Shown here in pieces: positions 49,844 to 59,866 of a stretch of 64,000 bases of DNA. Every line of letters begins with the position of its first letter. The first letter of the stretch is position 1. The stretch is taken from NCBI GenBank assembly GCA_020248905.1, contig JADCGR010000031.1:16676-80675 (forward strand), in the 5' to 3' direction. Both the position numbers and the translations under genes were made by a program. Below the pieces are notes generated by a model, which saw nothing but the letters and a program-made list of their open reading frames with translations, had not been told where the DNA came from and did not search any database. Source of the stretch: Curvibacter sp. (GTDB lineage Bacteria; Pseudomonadota; Gammaproteobacteria; Burkholderiales; Burkholderiaceae_C).

Positions 49844-51010
49844 ATGAGCGAGCCTCTGGACCTGCGGCCAGCCCCCGTCTCCCGGGGGCTGGGTGGGCGC
49901 TGGTCTGATCGCTGGCAGGCGCTGCTGGAGCGCTTGCAGGCCAGCCCTGCCCTGTACCGCTGGTCACTGGGCAATCCGCTGACGCGCTGGGTGACGCAGC
50001 GGCGCACACAGCGCCTGTTCGACCTGATGGCTGGCTTCGTCCACAGCCAGGTCGTGCTGGCCTGCGTCCGCCTCGATCTTTTCCGGCACCTTTATCAGGC
50101 TCCCGCTGATGGGGCCGCGATTGCGCGCCACGTGGGCTTGCCCGAGCCCGCCCTGCAACGTCTGCTGCTGGCGGCGGTAGCACTGGGCCTGCTGGAGCAC
50201 CGTAGCGGGGGGCGCTACGGCCTGGCTCCGCTGGGTCTGCCACTGGCCACCCACCCGGGGCTGGCCCAGATGATCGAACACAACCATCTGCTGTATGAGG
50301 ACATGCGCGACCCTCTGGGGATGCTGCGCAACGCCTCGCAGGGCAGCATGGCGGGCTACTGGCCCTACGCGCACGACGCGAGGCCGGTTCAGGCCGCACC
50401 CGAGGCGATGTTCCGGCGGTACTCGGAGCTCATGGCTGCTTCCCAGGGTTTCGTGGTGCAGGAAATCCTTTCCTCCTACAACATGGACAAGCACCGCTGC
50501 GTGCTCGATGTCGGCGCGGGCCTGGGGCGCTTTGCGCTTGCGCTGGGTCGGCACGCGCCGCATCTGCAACTGATGCTTTTCGATCTGCCCCCGGTGCTGG
50601 CACTGACGCGTGCTGCCCTGGCAGACGCGGGCCTGCGCCAGCCGCCGCAATTCCATCCGGGCAGTTTCCTGCATGACGATCTTCCCGCTGGCGCCGACTT
50701 GGTCACGCTGGTGCGCGTGGCCCACGACCACCCCGACCGCATCGTGCGCGGGCTGTTGAAGAAGATCCACAACGCACTCCCGCCGGGCGGCACCCTGCTG
50801 CTGGCCGAGCCCATGGGGCAGCCTGCCGATGCCCGCCCCGCCGCCTCCGACGCCTACTTCCACTTCTATCTGCTGGCCATGGGCGCTGGCCGGCTGCGTA
50901 CGCCGGATGAGCTCGGCGAGCTCATGGGCCAGGCCGGCTTCAGGCAGGTAGAGCGGCTCGCCAACGCCATGCCCATCCATGCCCAGATTCTGATCGGACG
51001 CAAAGCGTAG
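49844..51010 (+). CDS. crtF: Hydroxyneurosporene/demethylspheroidene O-methyltransferase
   Basis: 388 residues. The C-terminal SAM-dependent methyltransferase domain has 'VLDVGAGLGRFALALG', then 'FDLPPVLALTRAAL' and 'LVTLVRVAHDHPD', with N-terminal dimerisation helices 'LFDLMAGFVHSQVVLACVRL' as in plant-type O-methyltransferases. It methylates the 1-hydroxyl of acyclic carotenoids, giving the methoxy group of spheroidene and spirilloxanthin. The ATG lies ten bases after the crtE stop. Confidence 0.96.
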   Translation: MSEPLDLRPAPVSRGLGGRWSDRWQALLERLQASPALYRWSLGNPLTRWVTQRRTQRLFDLMAGFVHSQVVLACVRLDLFRHLYQAPADGAAIARHVGLPEPALQRLLLAAVALGLLEHRSGGRYGLAPLGLPLATHPGLAQMIEHNHLLYEDMRDPLGMLRNASQGSMAGYWPYAHDARPVQAAPEAMFRRYSELMAASQGFVVQEILSSYNMDKHRCVLDVGAGLGRFALALGRHAPHLQLMLFDLPPVLALTRAALADAGLRQPPQFHPGSFLHDDLPAGADLVTLVRVAHDHPDRIVRGLLKKIHNALPPGGTLLLAEPMGQPADARPAASDAYFHFYLLAMGAGRLRTPDELGELMGQAGFRQVERLANAMPIHAQILIGRKA

Positions 51011-51037
51011 GTGTTTACCCTAGTAATTAGAGAAAAG

Positions 51038-51055
51038 TGTAAATCGCATTTGACA
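51038..51055 (+). promoter_or_regulatory. CrtJ/PpsR-type operator before bchC
   Basis: TGTAAATCGCATTTGACA matches TGT-N12-ACA. It lies in the 73-base gap between crtF and bchC, and as at crtE its right half-site is within a TTGACA hexamer. Confidence 0.72.
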
Positions 51056-51077
51056 CTTTTGAATGTAAGTTCAGAAT
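51050..51077 (+). promoter_or_regulatory. Candidate bchC promoter
   Basis: TTGACA (51050-51055), a 16-base spacer and CAGAAT (51072-51077). The start site would be at or next to the bchC ATG at 51084, and no Shine-Dalgarno sequence is seen. The -10 is weak. Confidence 0.45.
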
Positions 51078-51083
51078 TAAGCC

Positions 51084-52037
51084 ATGAGAGCACAAGCCGT
51101 CGTCTTCAACCAGCCCCGGGATTTGTCCTTGCAATCGCTGGAGTTACCCGAATTGCAGGCGGGGCAGCTGGAAATCGCCGTGGATTTCAGTGGCATCAGC
51201 ACGGGCACCGAACGCATGCTCTGGGACGGCAGCATGCCGGCCTTCCCCGGCATGGGATACCCGCTGGTGCCTGGCTACGAAACCGTGGGACGGGTGGTGC
51301 GCGGCGCGCCCGGCGCCGCGCTGCGCGAGGGCCAGACCGTCTTTGTGCCAGGGGCGAACTGTTTCAGCGGGGTCCGCAGCCTGTTTGGCGGCGCGGCTTC
51401 GCGCCTGGTGGTGACTGAGCAGAAGGTGCTTGCCGTGTCGGAGAAGCTCGGGCCCCGGGCTGTGCTGCTCGCGCTGGCGGCCACCGCTTACCACGCCGTC
51501 TCGGGCGGCGGCCAGCAGGAGCCGCACCCGCCCCCGGAACTCATCATCGGCCACGGCGTGATGGGCCGCTTGCTGGCGCGCCTGACTGTGGCTGCGGGCT
51601 TTGCGCCGCCCACCGTCTGGGAAACCCAGGCCGAGCGCGCGCTGGGCGCGGAGGGCTACCCCGTCATCCGTCCGCAGGACGATCCGCGGAAGGACTACCG
51701 CGCCATCTACGACGTGAGTGGCGACGCCTCGCTGCTCGACCAGCTTATCCAGCGCCTGTGCCCGGGTGGCGAGGTCGTACTGGCTGGCTTTTATCGCCAG
51801 AGCCTGCAATTCGCTTATGCCCCCGCCTTCATGCGCGAGGCCCGCATCCGCGTCGCCGCCGAATGGAAGCGTCCCGATCTTCTCGCCGTCAACCAGCTCG
51901 TTGACGACGGTCGCCTCTCCCTCGATGGTCTGGTCACCCACGTCCAGCCCTCGCACCTTGCCACCGCTGCGTATGAGACCGCGTTCGGTGACGTCTCCTG
52001 TCTCAAGATGATTCTCGATTGGAGTGCCAGCGCATGA
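51084..52037 (+). CDS. bchC: Bacteriochlorophyllide 3-hydroxyethyl dehydrogenase
   Basis: A 317-residue MDR-type dehydrogenase-like protein. 'GISTGTERMLWDG' near residue 38 and 'PLVPGYETVGRVV' resemble the catalytic-domain core, and 'ELIIGHGVMGRLLARL' marks the nucleotide-binding domain. It oxidises the 3-hydroxyethyl group to the acetyl group of BChl a. It is the first gene of a bchCXYZ unit overlapping by ATGA with bchX. Confidence 0.95.
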   Translation: MRAQAVVFNQPRDLSLQSLELPELQAGQLEIAVDFSGISTGTERMLWDGSMPAFPGMGYPLVPGYETVGRVVRGAPGAALREGQTVFVPGANCFSGVRSLFGGAASRLVVTEQKVLAVSEKLGPRAVLLALAATAYHAVSGGGQQEPHPPPELIIGHGVMGRLLARLTVAAGFAPPTVWETQAERALGAEGYPVIRPQDDPRKDYRAIYDVSGDASLLDQLIQRLCPGGEVVLAGFYRQSLQFAYAPAFMREARIRVAAEWKRPDLLAVNQLVDDGRLSLDGLVTHVQPSHLATAAYETAFGDVSCLKMILDWSASA

Positions 52038-53044
52038 ATTCCCCCACCAAATCCGCAGAGCAGCCCATCCAGTTTGTCGAACGTCTGCGCCAGGAGGCCG
52101 CGGCCGACCCGTCGCCCGTCTCCACCAGCGAGGTGACCAAGACCACGCAGATCATTGCGATCTACGGCAAGGGCGGCATCGGCAAGAGCTTCACCCTGGC
52201 CAACCTGAGCTACATGATGGCCCAGCAGGGCAAGAAGGTGCTGCTGATTGGTTGCGATCCGAAGAGTGACACCACCAGCCTGCTGTTCGGTGGCAAGGCC
52301 TGCCCGACCATCATCGAGACCTCCTCGCGGCTCAAGCTCGCCGGCCAGGCCGTGAGCATCAGCGACGTCTGCTTCAAGCGCGACGGCGTTTTCGCCATGG
52401 AGCTCGGCGGCCCCGAAGTGGGTCGCGGCTGCGGTGGCCGCGGCATCATCCACGGCTTCGAGACACTGGAGAAGCTGGGCTTTCACGACTGGGGTTTCGA
52501 CTACGTCCTGCTCGATTTCCTGGGCGATGTGGTCTGCGGCGGCTTTGGCCTGCCGATTGCGCGCGACATGTGCCAGAAGGTCATCGTCGTCGGCAGCAAT
52601 GACCTGCAGTCGCTGTACGTCGCCAACAACGTGTGCTCTGCGGTCGAGTACTTCCGTAAGCTCGGCGGAAACGTGGGCGTGGCCGGCATGGTCATCAACA
52701 AGGACGACGGTACCGGCGAAGCCCAGGCCTTCGCCGCCAACGCCGGCATCCCGGTGCTGGCCTCCATTCCGGCCAACGAGGACATCCGCCGCAAGAGCGC
52801 CAGCTACGAAATCATCGGCAAGCCCGATGGCGAGTGGGGTCCGCTTTTCGCCGAACTGGCACGCAACGTGGCCGAGGCGCCACCGCAGCGACCCAAGCCG
52901 CAGACGCAGGACCAGCTACTCGGCCTGTTCAGTGCCGACACCGTGGGTCGCAACGTTGTGCTTGAGCCCGCCACCCTTTTCGACATGGTGGGCAAGGATG
53001 AGACCGTCAAGCCCAGCCTCGAAGTCGTCTACGACCCGAACTGA
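52034..53044 (+). CDS. bchX: Chlorophyllide a reductase iron protein subunit X
   Basis: 336 residues of the NifH superfamily. P-loop 'YGKGGIGKS' (44-52), 'IGCDPKSDTTSLLFGG', and the [4Fe-4S] cysteines in 'EVGRGCGGRGII' and 'LGDVVCGGFGLP'. It hydrolyses ATP and donates electrons to BchYZ for reduction of the chlorin B ring, the step that makes a bacteriochlorin. An N-terminal extension of about 38 residues is present. The ATG overlaps the bchC stop. Confidence 0.98.
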   Translation: MNSPTKSAEQPIQFVERLRQEAAADPSPVSTSEVTKTTQIIAIYGKGGIGKSFTLANLSYMMAQQGKKVLLIGCDPKSDTTSLLFGGKACPTIIETSSRLKLAGQAVSISDVCFKRDGVFAMELGGPEVGRGCGGRGIIHGFETLEKLGFHDWGFDYVLLDFLGDVVCGGFGLPIARDMCQKVIVVGSNDLQSLYVANNVCSAVEYFRKLGGNVGVAGMVINKDDGTGEAQAFAANAGIPVLASIPANEDIRRKSASYEIIGKPDGEWGPLFAELARNVAEAPPQRPKPQTQDQLLGLFSADTVGRNVVLEPATLFDMVGKDETVKPSLEVVYDPN

Positions 53045-53050
53045 AACGCC

Positions 53051-54598
53051 ATGGCCCGAACCATCCCCATTCAGTCTGTCAGCGCCAACGCCCCCCAGGC
53101 AACGGCGGAGGGCGGGGCATGCCATGCCGGAGCCGAGCACATGCAGGCTGCCGCGCGCCAGGCTGGCAAGTCAGAGGTGCTGGAGCAATACGCCCGCGAT
53201 TACCCGCGCAAGCAGGAAGCCGGTCCGCATGACCAGCCCCAGAGCATGTGTCCGGCCTTCGGTTCGCTGCGGGTGGGTCTGCGCATGCGACGCACCGCCA
53301 CCATCCTCTGCGGCTCAGCCTGCTGCGTGTACGGGCTCACCTTCACCTCCCACTTCTACGGCGCCCGACGCAGCGTGGGCTACGTCCCCTTCAATTCCGA
53401 GACGCTGGTGACCGGCAAGCTCTTTGAGGACATACGCGAGGCGGTACACGCTGAAGCCGATCCGGACAAGGTCGACACGGTGGTCATCATCAACCTGTGT
53501 GTCCCCACCGCCAGCGGCGTGCCCTTGCAGCTGCTGCCCAAGGAAATCAACGGCGTGCGCATCATCGGCATCGACGTACCGGGCTTCGGTGTGCCGACGC
53601 ATGCCGAGGCCAAGGACGTGCTGGCCGGCGCCATGTTGCGATACGCGCGCGAGGAGATCATGAGTGGCCCGGTGGCCACCCCCAAGGGTGGCCGCTCGGC
53701 CGTGCCCACGGTCAGCCTGCTGGGCGAGATGTTCCCGGCCGATCCGGTCATCATTGGCCAGATGCTCGCGCCCATGGGCCTGGCCGCTGGTCCGGTCGTG
53801 CCTACGCGTGAATGGCGTGAACTTTACGCGGCGCTGGATTGCAGCGTGGCCGCCGCCATTCATCCGTTCTACACCGCCAGCATCCGCGAGTTCCAGACCG
53901 CCGGTCGGCCTGTCGTGGGCTCGGCGCCCGTCGGGCTGGAGGGTACGCTGGACTGGCTGCAGAACGTCGGCCAGGCGGCCGGCGTGGACCAGGAACTGAT
54001 CGACGTCGCCCGCAACCAGCAGTTCAGCGCCATGCGCGGCCTGCTGTCGCAGCGACCGATCACCGGCCGCATCACCCTCAGCGGCTACGAAGGCTCGGAG
54101 CTGCTGGTCGCGCGGTTGCTGGTCGAATGCGGCGCCGATCTGCGCTACGTCGGCTCGGCCTGCCCAGCCACCCCATGGAACGCCCATGACATCGACTGGC
54201 TGCAGGCACAGGGCGTGCAGGTCCAGATGCGCGCCTCGCTTGAGCAGGACCTGGCCGCGATGCACGAGTACCAGCCGCAGCTGGCCATAGGCACCACCCC
54301 CGTGGTGCAGAAGGCCAAGCAGGTGAGTATTCCTTCCCTGTACTTCACCAACCTCATTTCGGCGCGACCGCTCATGGGCGTGGCGGGCGCAGGTTCGCTG
54401 GTGCAGGTGGTTCAGTCGGCCATCGGCAACCAGCAACGCTTCGACGAGATGAAGGCCTTCTTTGGCGAGGTCGGATCGGGTCATGCCGCAGGCGTCTGGG
54501 AATCGGTCCCTGTCGATCGCCCCGAATTCAAGGCCGAAACCCGCCGCCTTCTGGAGAAGCAGCTCAAGAAGCGCAAAGCGGAGGAGATGGGCACATGA
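53051..54598 (+). CDS. bchY: Chlorophyllide a reductase subunit Y
   Basis: 515 residues of the nitrogenase-like NifD/K group. Cluster cysteines appear in '[18 protein letters not shown]', '[15 protein letters not shown]' and '[14 protein letters not shown]'. It forms the catalytic component with BchZ. The gene starts six bases after bchX and its stop overlaps bchZ by four bases. Confidence 0.97.
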   Translation: MARTIPIQSVSANAPQATAEGGACHAGAEHMQAAARQAGKSEVLEQYARDYPRKQEAGPHDQPQSMCPAFGSLRVGLRMRRTATILCGSACCVYGLTFTSHFYGARRSVGYVPFNSETLVTGKLFEDIREAVHAEADPDKVDTVVIINLCVPTASGVPLQLLPKEINGVRIIGIDVPGFGVPTHAEAKDVLAGAMLRYAREEIMSGPVATPKGGRSAVPTVSLLGEMFPADPVIIGQMLAPMGLAAGPVVPTREWRELYAALDCSVAAAIHPFYTASIREFQTAGRPVVGSAPVGLEGTLDWLQNVGQAAGVDQELIDVARNQQFSAMRGLLSQRPITGRITLSGYEGSELLVARLLVECGADLRYVGSACPATPWNAHDIDWLQAQGVQVQMRASLEQDLAAMHEYQPQLAIGTTPVVQKAKQVSIPSLYFTNLISARPLMGVAGAGSLVQVVQSAIGNQQRFDEMKAFFGEVGSGHAAGVWESVPVDRPEFKAETRRLLEKQLKKRKAEEMGT

Positions 54599-56094
54599 GC
54601 GCCATCAAGTCACCGCTGATCCTGGACCACGACCGCGCTGGCGGCTACTGGGGCGCGGTCTATGTGTTCACCGCCATCAAGGGCCTGCAGGTCGTGATTG
54701 ACGGCCCGGTGGGCTGCGAGAACCTGCCTGTGACCTCGGTGCTGCATTACACGGACGCGCTGCCCCCGCACGAGCTGCCCATCGTCGTCACCGGCCTGGC
54801 CGAGGAACAGCTCGGCCGCGAAGGCACCGAAGGCGCGATGAAGCGCGCCCACGCCACGCTCGACCCGGATCTGCCTGCGGTGGTCGTGACCGGCTCGATC
54901 GCCGAGATGATCGGCGGTGGCGTGACGCCCGAGGGCACGAACATCGCGCGCTTCCTGCCGCGCACCATCGACGAGGACCAGTGGCAATGCGCGAACCGCG
55001 CCATGTACTGGCTCTGGAGCGAGTATGGCCTGCGCAAGATTCCGGCACGCACTCCGTACGGCGAACGCCCTGCAGGCGAGCGGCCGCGCGTGAACATCAT
55101 CGGCCCCGCCTATGGCACCTTCAACAGCGCCAGCGATCTGGCCGAGATCCGTCGCCTGATCGAAGGCATCGGCGCAGAGGTGAACATGGTCTTCCCCCTG
55201 GGCAGCCACCTGGCCGACGTACCCAAGCTGGCGGACGCGGACGTCAACATCTGCATGTACCGCGAGTTCGGGCGGATGCTCTGCGAGGCGCTGGAGCGCC
55301 CCTACCTGCAGGCGCCTATCGGGCTGCACAGCACGACCCGCTTCCTGCGAAAACTCGGCCAGCTGCTGGAGATCGACCCCGAGCCTTTCATCGAGCGCGA
55401 GCGGCATACCACCATCAAGCCGGTCTGGGACCTGTGGCGCTCCGTCACGCAGGACTTTTTCAGCACCGCGAGCTTTGCCGTGGTGGCCGGCGAGACCTAC
55501 GCGCGTGGCCTGAAGAACTTCCTGGAACTGGAAATGGGCCTGCCCTGCCGCTTCAGCGTATCCCGCACGGCCGGCACCAAGACCGACAACGCCAGGGTGC
55601 GGGAACTGGTGCGGACCCAGACACCGCTCATCCTTTTTGGCAGCTACAACGAACGTATGTACCTGAGCGAAAACGCAGGCCAGGGGCCAATGCGGGCCTC
55701 CTTCATACCTGCGTCCTTCCCCGGTGCCATCATCCGCCGGCACACCGGCACGCCTTTCATGGGCTACAGCGGCGCGACCTACCTCATCCAGGAAGTGTGC
55801 AACGCGCTGTTCGACGCGCTCTTTCACATCCTGCCGCTGGCCACCGACATGGACAAGGTCGAGGCCACGCAGGCGCGCGGCCTGGTCGCACCCAATGCCA
55901 CCTGGCAGGACGAGGCGCAGTCGCGGCTGCGCGAGCTGATCCAGGCGCAACCGGTACTGGTGCAGATCTCTGCCGCCAAGCGCCTGCGCGACCAAGCCGA
56001 GCAGATCGCCCGCATCACCGGCTGCGAGAGCGTGACCCTCGCGCACGTCGACGCGGCAAGCCATGCCCTGGGCATGGGAGGCGTCCCCGCATGA
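54595..56094 (+). CDS. bchZ: Chlorophyllide a reductase subunit Z
   Basis: 499 residues. '[18 protein letters not shown]' contains a cluster Cys, '[17 protein letters not shown]' and '[19 protein letters not shown]' match BchZ. A C-terminal light-independent-reductase-type helical domain (about 440-499) ends the protein. It binds the pigment substrate with BchY. Confidence 0.97.
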   Translation: MSAIKSPLILDHDRAGGYWGAVYVFTAIKGLQVVIDGPVGCENLPVTSVLHYTDALPPHELPIVVTGLAEEQLGREGTEGAMKRAHATLDPDLPAVVVTGSIAEMIGGGVTPEGTNIARFLPRTIDEDQWQCANRAMYWLWSEYGLRKIPARTPYGERPAGERPRVNIIGPAYGTFNSASDLAEIRRLIEGIGAEVNMVFPLGSHLADVPKLADADVNICMYREFGRMLCEALERPYLQAPIGLHSTTRFLRKLGQLLEIDPEPFIERERHTTIKPVWDLWRSVTQDFFSTASFAVVAGETYARGLKNFLELEMGLPCRFSVSRTAGTKTDNARVRELVRTQTPLILFGSYNERMYLSENAGQGPMRASFIPASFPGAIIRRHTGTPFMGYSGATYLIQEVCNALFDALFHILPLATDMDKVEATQARGLVAPNATWQDEAQSRLRELIQAQPVLVQISAAKRLRDQAEQIARITGCESVTLAHVDAASHALGMGGVPA

Positions 56095-56231
56095 ACTGCC
56101 TGCCGCGCCCCTGCGCCAAACCCTACGACCCTGACGCCGCGAGCGCCAGAGCCACCCCGATGTCGTGGCATTGCGCTGCGGCTGCCCATCTGCGCGGGCT
56201 GTGCGCAACCCTGGCTGCAAGGCCGTATTGA
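56091..56231 (+). CDS. Possible small ORF coupled to bchZ (46 residues), unknown
   Basis: An ATG overlaps the bchZ stop (ATGA) and the frame ends 11 bases before pufB. The product would carry four cysteines ('CLPRPC', '[12 protein letters not shown]') and no membrane span, unlike PufQ, which lies in this place in Rhodobacter. The same frame is open back through bchZ, so it may be only the tail of a chance frame. Weak support. Confidence 0.3.
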   Translation: MNCLPRPCAKPYDPDAASARATPMSWHCAAAAHLRGLCATLAARPY

Positions 56232-56241
56232 AGGAGCACTT

Positions 56242-56385
56242 ATGTCAAGCAAGACATCCATCTCGGGACTGTCCGACGAGGAAGCTCAGGAGTTTCACCA
56301 CTACTACATGCAAGGACTTGTGGGATTTACGGCCGTGGCTGTAGTTGCACACATCCTCGTGTGGTTGTGGCGGCCCTGGTTCTGA
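56242..56385 (+). CDS. pufB: Light-harvesting 1 beta polypeptide
   Basis: 47 residues. The hydrophilic N-terminal stretch '[16 protein letters not shown]' is followed by one membrane span, with H37 in '[14 protein letters not shown]' ligating the bacteriochlorophyll. The end 'LWRPWF' is the LH beta hallmark. A GAAGGAGC ribosome site precedes the ATG. With PufA it builds the LH1 ring around the reaction centre. It is too short for a 60-codon ORF cut-off. Confidence 0.96.
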   Translation: MSSKTSISGLSDEEAQEFHHYYMQGLVGFTAVAVVAHILVWLWRPWF

Positions 56386-56421
56386 GTCAGGCTTTCATCA
56401 CTCATTGACGGAGTAACTGCC

Positions 56422-56646
56422 ATGCAACACACCCCCCTACTCGAGGCTGACCGTGCGCTGGCGCACGAATCGCAGGCCTTCTGGTCCATCTTCCTGCTGG
56501 CTTTCGTTCTTCTCTTCGTGGTTGTCCTGCTCGCCAAGCTGGTCGGCATTCACTGGCGGGAACTGCTGCCCGGCGCGGAGGACGCCAAGAGCATGGCTCA
56601 GGGCGTGAAAGCGGCGGTTTACACCTTCATGTCCCACATCATCTAG
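56422..56646 (+). CDS. Single-span membrane protein between pufB and pufA, unrecognised
   Basis: 74 residues, in the puf operon with its own site (ACGGAGTAA) upstream of the ATG. N-terminal acidic/His segment (1-20), one transmembrane helix (about 21-43, from '[13 protein letters not shown]'), then '[15 protein letters not shown]' and a C-terminal helix-like tail '[14 protein letters not shown]'. Codon use is GC-rich like its neighbours, so it does not look foreign. Standard puf genes (Q, B, A, L, M, C, X) do not fit this place. The layout (short N-tail, one span, LLP turn, amphipathic tail ending H-I-I) loosely resembles PufX. That is only an inference; no significant alignment is claimed. 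Confidence 0.8.
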   Translation: MQHTPLLEADRALAHESQAFWSIFLLAFVLLFVVVLLAKLVGIHWRELLPGAEDAKSMAQGVKAAVYTFMSHII

Positions 56647-56656
56647 GAGAAATCTC

Positions 56657-56857
56657 ATGTGGAGAATCTGGCGACTTTATGACCCGCTGCGAGCCATGGT
56701 GGTTCAAGGCATATTCCTGTTTGGTCTTGCGGCGATGATTCACCTCATCCTGCTGAGCACCAACAAGTTCAACTGGCTGGACGGCGCGAAGAAGCCGGCG
56801 GCAGCAACGGGGCAGTACAGCCCGATGCCGCCCTCGACTCCAGTGGCGAAGTCCTGA
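56657..56857 (+). CDS. pufA: Light-harvesting 1 alpha polypeptide
   Basis: 66 residues. '[18 protein letters not shown]' and '[17 protein letters not shown]' are LH1 alpha hallmarks; H29 ligates the bacteriochlorophyll. A 23-residue Ala/Pro-rich tail follows the usual end. CTAGGAGAAA precedes the ATG, ten bases after the 74-residue gene. Confidence 0.96.
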   Translation: MWRIWRLYDPLRAMVVQGIFLFGLAAMIHLILLSTNKFNWLDGAKKPAAATGQYSPMPPSTPVAKS

Positions 56858-56873
56858 TCCCGGACGCCAAGGT

Positions 56874-56913
56874 GCAGGTGCTGCCAACGGACCCTGTCCT
56901 GAGCGGCATCTGC
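56874..56913 (+). other. Possible intercistronic hairpin between pufA and pufL
   Basis: GCAGGTGC (56874-56881) and GCATCTGC (56906-56913) can pair as eight base pairs with one G-U, around a 24-base loop. In other purple bacteria, hairpins after pufA protect the LH1 segment from 3' decay. This one is weak. Confidence 0.3.
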
Positions 56914-56941
56914 TCATCACAGACAAGCAGGAGACCACACC

Positions 56942-57781
56942 ATGGCCATGCTGAACTTTGAGAAAAAATACCGGGTCCGTGGCGGGACTCTGCTCGGTGG
57001 TGATCTGTTCGACTTCTGGGTCGGTCCGTTCTACGTGGGCTTCTTCGGTGTCACCACCATCTTCTTTGCGTTCTTGGGTACAGCGATGATCCTCTGGGGC
57101 GCATCCCAGGGCCCTACCTGGAATCTCTGGCAGATCAATATCGCCCCCCCCGACATCTCTTACGGTCTGTCCTTTGCGCCGCTGATGGAAGGCGGCCTGT
57201 GGCAGTTGATCACGGTGTGCGCAATCGGCGCCTTCGTGTCCTGGATGCTGCGTGAGGTCGAGATCTGCCGAAAACTGGGCATGGGCTATCACGTGCCCTT
57301 CGCCTTCGGCGTGGCGATCTTTGCCTACGTCACCCTGGTGGTGATCCGGCCTGTGCTCATGGGCGCCTGGGGACATGGCTTCCCCTACGGCATCTTCAGC
57401 CACCTCGACTGGGTGTCCAACGTGGGCTACCAGTACCTGCATTTCCACTACAACCCGGCGCACATGATCGCGGTGAGCTTCTTCTTCGCAAGCGTGTTCG
57501 CCCTGTCCCTGCACGGCGGGCTGATCCTGTCGTCGACCAACCCGAAACCGGGCGAGGCCGTGCGCACTCCGGAGCACGAGGACACCTTCTTCCGCGACAT
57601 CATTGGCTATTCGATCGGTACGCTGGGTATCCACCGGTTGGGCCTCTTCTTGGCCCTGGCCGCGGTGCTGTTCAGTGCGCTGTGCATCGTCCTGAGCGGC
57701 CCCTTCTGGAGCCGCGGCTGGCCCGAATGGTGGAGCTGGTGGCTCAACCTGCCGATCTGGTCCCAGTGGCCCCTCAAGTAA
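56942..57781 (+). CDS. pufL: Photosynthetic reaction centre L subunit
   Basis: 279 residues, five membrane spans. It starts '[20 protein letters not shown]'. '[20 protein letters not shown]' carries the special-pair and accessory bacteriochlorophyll histidines, and 'SLHGGLIL' with '[11 protein letters not shown]' the non-heme iron and quinone-site histidines. With PufM it holds the photochemical cofactors. An AGGAGA ribosome site precedes it. Confidence 0.98.
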   Translation: MAMLNFEKKYRVRGGTLLGGDLFDFWVGPFYVGFFGVTTIFFAFLGTAMILWGASQGPTWNLWQINIAPPDISYGLSFAPLMEGGLWQLITVCAIGAFVSWMLREVEICRKLGMGYHVPFAFGVAIFAYVTLVVIRPVLMGAWGHGFPYGIFSHLDWVSNVGYQYLHFHYNPAHMIAVSFFFASVFALSLHGGLILSSTNPKPGEAVRTPEHEDTFFRDIIGYSIGTLGIHRLGLFLALAAVLFSALCIVLSGPFWSRGWPEWWSWWLNLPIWSQWPLK

Positions 57782-57796
57782 GAAGCGGAGCAGATC

Positions 57797-58774
57797 ATGG
57801 CTCAGTACCAAAACCTCTTCACCACCGTCACCGCCACCGGCCCCGTGTCTCACGGCGTGGAGCTGGGACCCGGCAACGACCCGCGCCTGGTGGAACCCCT
57901 CACCAGCTACTGGCTGGGCAAGATCGGCAATGCCCAAATCGGGCCGATTTATCTTGGCAGCCTGGGGCTTGCTTCGCTCATGTGCGGGCTGGTCGCCTTC
58001 GTCGTGATCGGCATGAACATGCTGGCATCCGTCAATTACGATCCCATCCAGTTTGTGCGCCAGCTCTTCTGGCTGGCCCTGGAGCCACCGCCGCCGAGCT
58101 ACGGGCTCTCCCTGCCGCCCATCAACCAGGGCGGCTGGTGGCTGATCGCTGGCGGCTTCCTCACCGTGTCGCTGCTGCTGTGGTGGGCACGGACCTACCG
58201 TCGCGCCCGTGAGCTCGGCATGGGCACCCATATAGCGTGGGCCTTTGCCGCAGCCATCTGGTTGTTCCTGGTGCTGGGCTTCTTCCGCCCGGTGCTCATG
58301 GGTTCCTGGGGCGAGGCGGTGCCCTTCGGCATCTTCCCGCACCTGGACTGGACGGCCGCGTTCTCGCTGCGCTATGGCAACCTGTTCTACAACCCGTTCC
58401 ACGCGCTTTCAATTGTCTTCCTGTATGGCTCGGCCCTGCTTTTCGCCATGCACGGTGCCACCATCCTGGCCGTCACCCGCTTCGGTGGCGAACGCGAGAT
58501 TGAGCAGATCACCGACCGGGGCACGGCCTCGGAACGCGCCGCACTGTTCTGGCGCTGGACCATGGGCTTCAACGCCACGATGGAATCCATCCACCGCTGG
58601 GCCTGGTGGTTCGCGGTGCTGTGCCCCCTGACGGGCGGCATCGGCATCCTGCTCACGGGCACCGTGGTAGACAACTGGTATCTGTGGGCCGTCAAGCATG
58701 GAGTGGCGCCGCCCTACCCGGACGTGTTCCCGCTGGTCACGGACCCGACCCTCAGCACTGGAGGCAAGCCATGA
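57797..58774 (+). CDS. pufM: Photosynthetic reaction centre M subunit
   Basis: 325 residues. '[20 protein letters not shown]' with '[20 protein letters not shown]' holds the bacteriochlorophyll histidines, and '[16 protein letters not shown]' the iron/quinone site. The stop overlaps the pufC ATG by four bases. Confidence 0.98.
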   Translation: MAQYQNLFTTVTATGPVSHGVELGPGNDPRLVEPLTSYWLGKIGNAQIGPIYLGSLGLASLMCGLVAFVVIGMNMLASVNYDPIQFVRQLFWLALEPPPPSYGLSLPPINQGGWWLIAGGFLTVSLLLWWARTYRRARELGMGTHIAWAFAAAIWLFLVLGFFRPVLMGSWGEAVPFGIFPHLDWTAAFSLRYGNLFYNPFHALSIVFLYGSALLFAMHGATILAVTRFGGEREIEQITDRGTASERAALFWRWTMGFNATMESIHRWAWWFAVLCPLTGGIGILLTGTVVDNWYLWAVKHGVAPPYPDVFPLVTDPTLSTGGKP

Positions 58775-59847
58775 AGATCATCCGCAGCAACGCCGCCGGT
58801 CGGCGCACGGGCGCAGCCTGCGCGCTCAAGGGCCTGGCGGTCGTCCTCGGCGCTACTTTGCTGGTGGCCTGCGAGCGCCCCCCCATGGAGTCGGTCCAAC
58901 ACGGCTATCGGGGCACCGGCATGGTCCAGGTCTACAACCCCCGCACGGTCGAAGCGAATATCGAGAACAACGTCGTGCCTGTGGCTCTGCCCCAGGCGGA
59001 AGGCGGCGGACCCAAGGCCTCCGCCGTTTACCAGAACGTCAAGGTCCTTGGCGACCTTAATGTGGCGCAGTTCACCCGCGTGATGGCTGCCATGACCACC
59101 TGGGTCGCACCTAAAGAAGGCTGCGTCTACTGCCACAATCCGGCGAACTTGGCGGAAGACAGCAAGTACACCAAGGTGGTCAGTCGCAAGATGATCGAGA
59201 TGACCCGGCACATCAACAAGGACTGGCAACAGCACGTAGGCAGCACCGGTGTGACCTGCTACACCTGCCATCGCGGCCAGAACGTCCCTGGCGAGATCTG
59301 GACCAAGCTCAATCCCCAGCCCTACGGCTCCAATTTCATGGGCGACAAGGCGGGGCAAAACGAGCCCAATCCGGTAGCGAACCTGTCCTCCCTGCCAATC
59401 GATCCGTTTACGCCTTTCCTGCTCGGCGACGAGAAGATCCGTGTCAACGGCACCACCGCGCTGCCTTCGGGCAACCGGCAGTCGATCAAGCAGGCCGAGG
59501 CCACCTACAGCCTCATGACCCACATCTCCACTTCTCTGGGCGTGAACTGCACCTACTGCCACAACACCCAGTCGTTCTCCAAATGGGAAGGGGGTCCGCC
59601 CCAGCGCCTCACGGCCTGGTACGGCATCCGCATGGCACGCGACCTCAACGTGAACTACATGGAGACCCTGGTCGAAGCCTTCCCGGCGCATCGCAAGGGC
59701 GTGCTGGGTGACGTCGCCAAGCTCAACTGCGCCACCTGCCACCAGGGCGCCTACAAGCCGCTCTACGGTGCACCAATGGCCCAGGACTTCACCGAGCTCG
59801 GCGGGCTGGCCAAGGTGCTGGCCAGCAACGTGCCCAAGAAGCAGTGA
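58771..59847 (+). CDS. pufC: Reaction-centre tetraheme cytochrome c subunit
   Basis: 358 residues. Start MKIIRS at 58771; the longer open frame upstream is pufM shadow. Lipobox 'LLVAC' with C34 anchors the mature protein. Four CXXCH heme sites are visible: CVYCH (118), CYTCH (163), CTYCH (260) and CATCH (320). It rereduces the photo-oxidised special pair in the periplasm. Confidence 0.98.
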   Translation: MKIIRSNAAGRRTGAACALKGLAVVLGATLLVACERPPMESVQHGYRGTGMVQVYNPRTVEANIENNVVPVALPQAEGGGPKASAVYQNVKVLGDLNVAQFTRVMAAMTTWVAPKEGCVYCHNPANLAEDSKYTKVVSRKMIEMTRHINKDWQQHVGSTGVTCYTCHRGQNVPGEIWTKLNPQPYGSNFMGDKAGQNEPNPVANLSSLPIDPFTPFLLGDEKIRVNGTTALPSGNRQSIKQAEATYSLMTHISTSLGVNCTYCHNTQSFSKWEGGPPQRLTAWYGIRMARDLNVNYMETLVEAFPAHRKGVLGDVAKLNCATCHQGAYKPLYGAPMAQDFTELGGLAKVLASNVPKKQ

Positions 59848-59866
59848 TCCGGCGCTAGACCACATC

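Noticed and set aside
53315..54484. Long minus-strand frame across bchY
   Set aside because: It is a GC-rich shadow of bchY with no recognisable protein features; similar shadows occur across bchZ and pufC.
58606..58770. N-terminal extension of pufC
   Set aside because: The region is pufM coding sequence; the ATG at 58771 overlaps the pufM stop and begins a proper lipoprotein signal.
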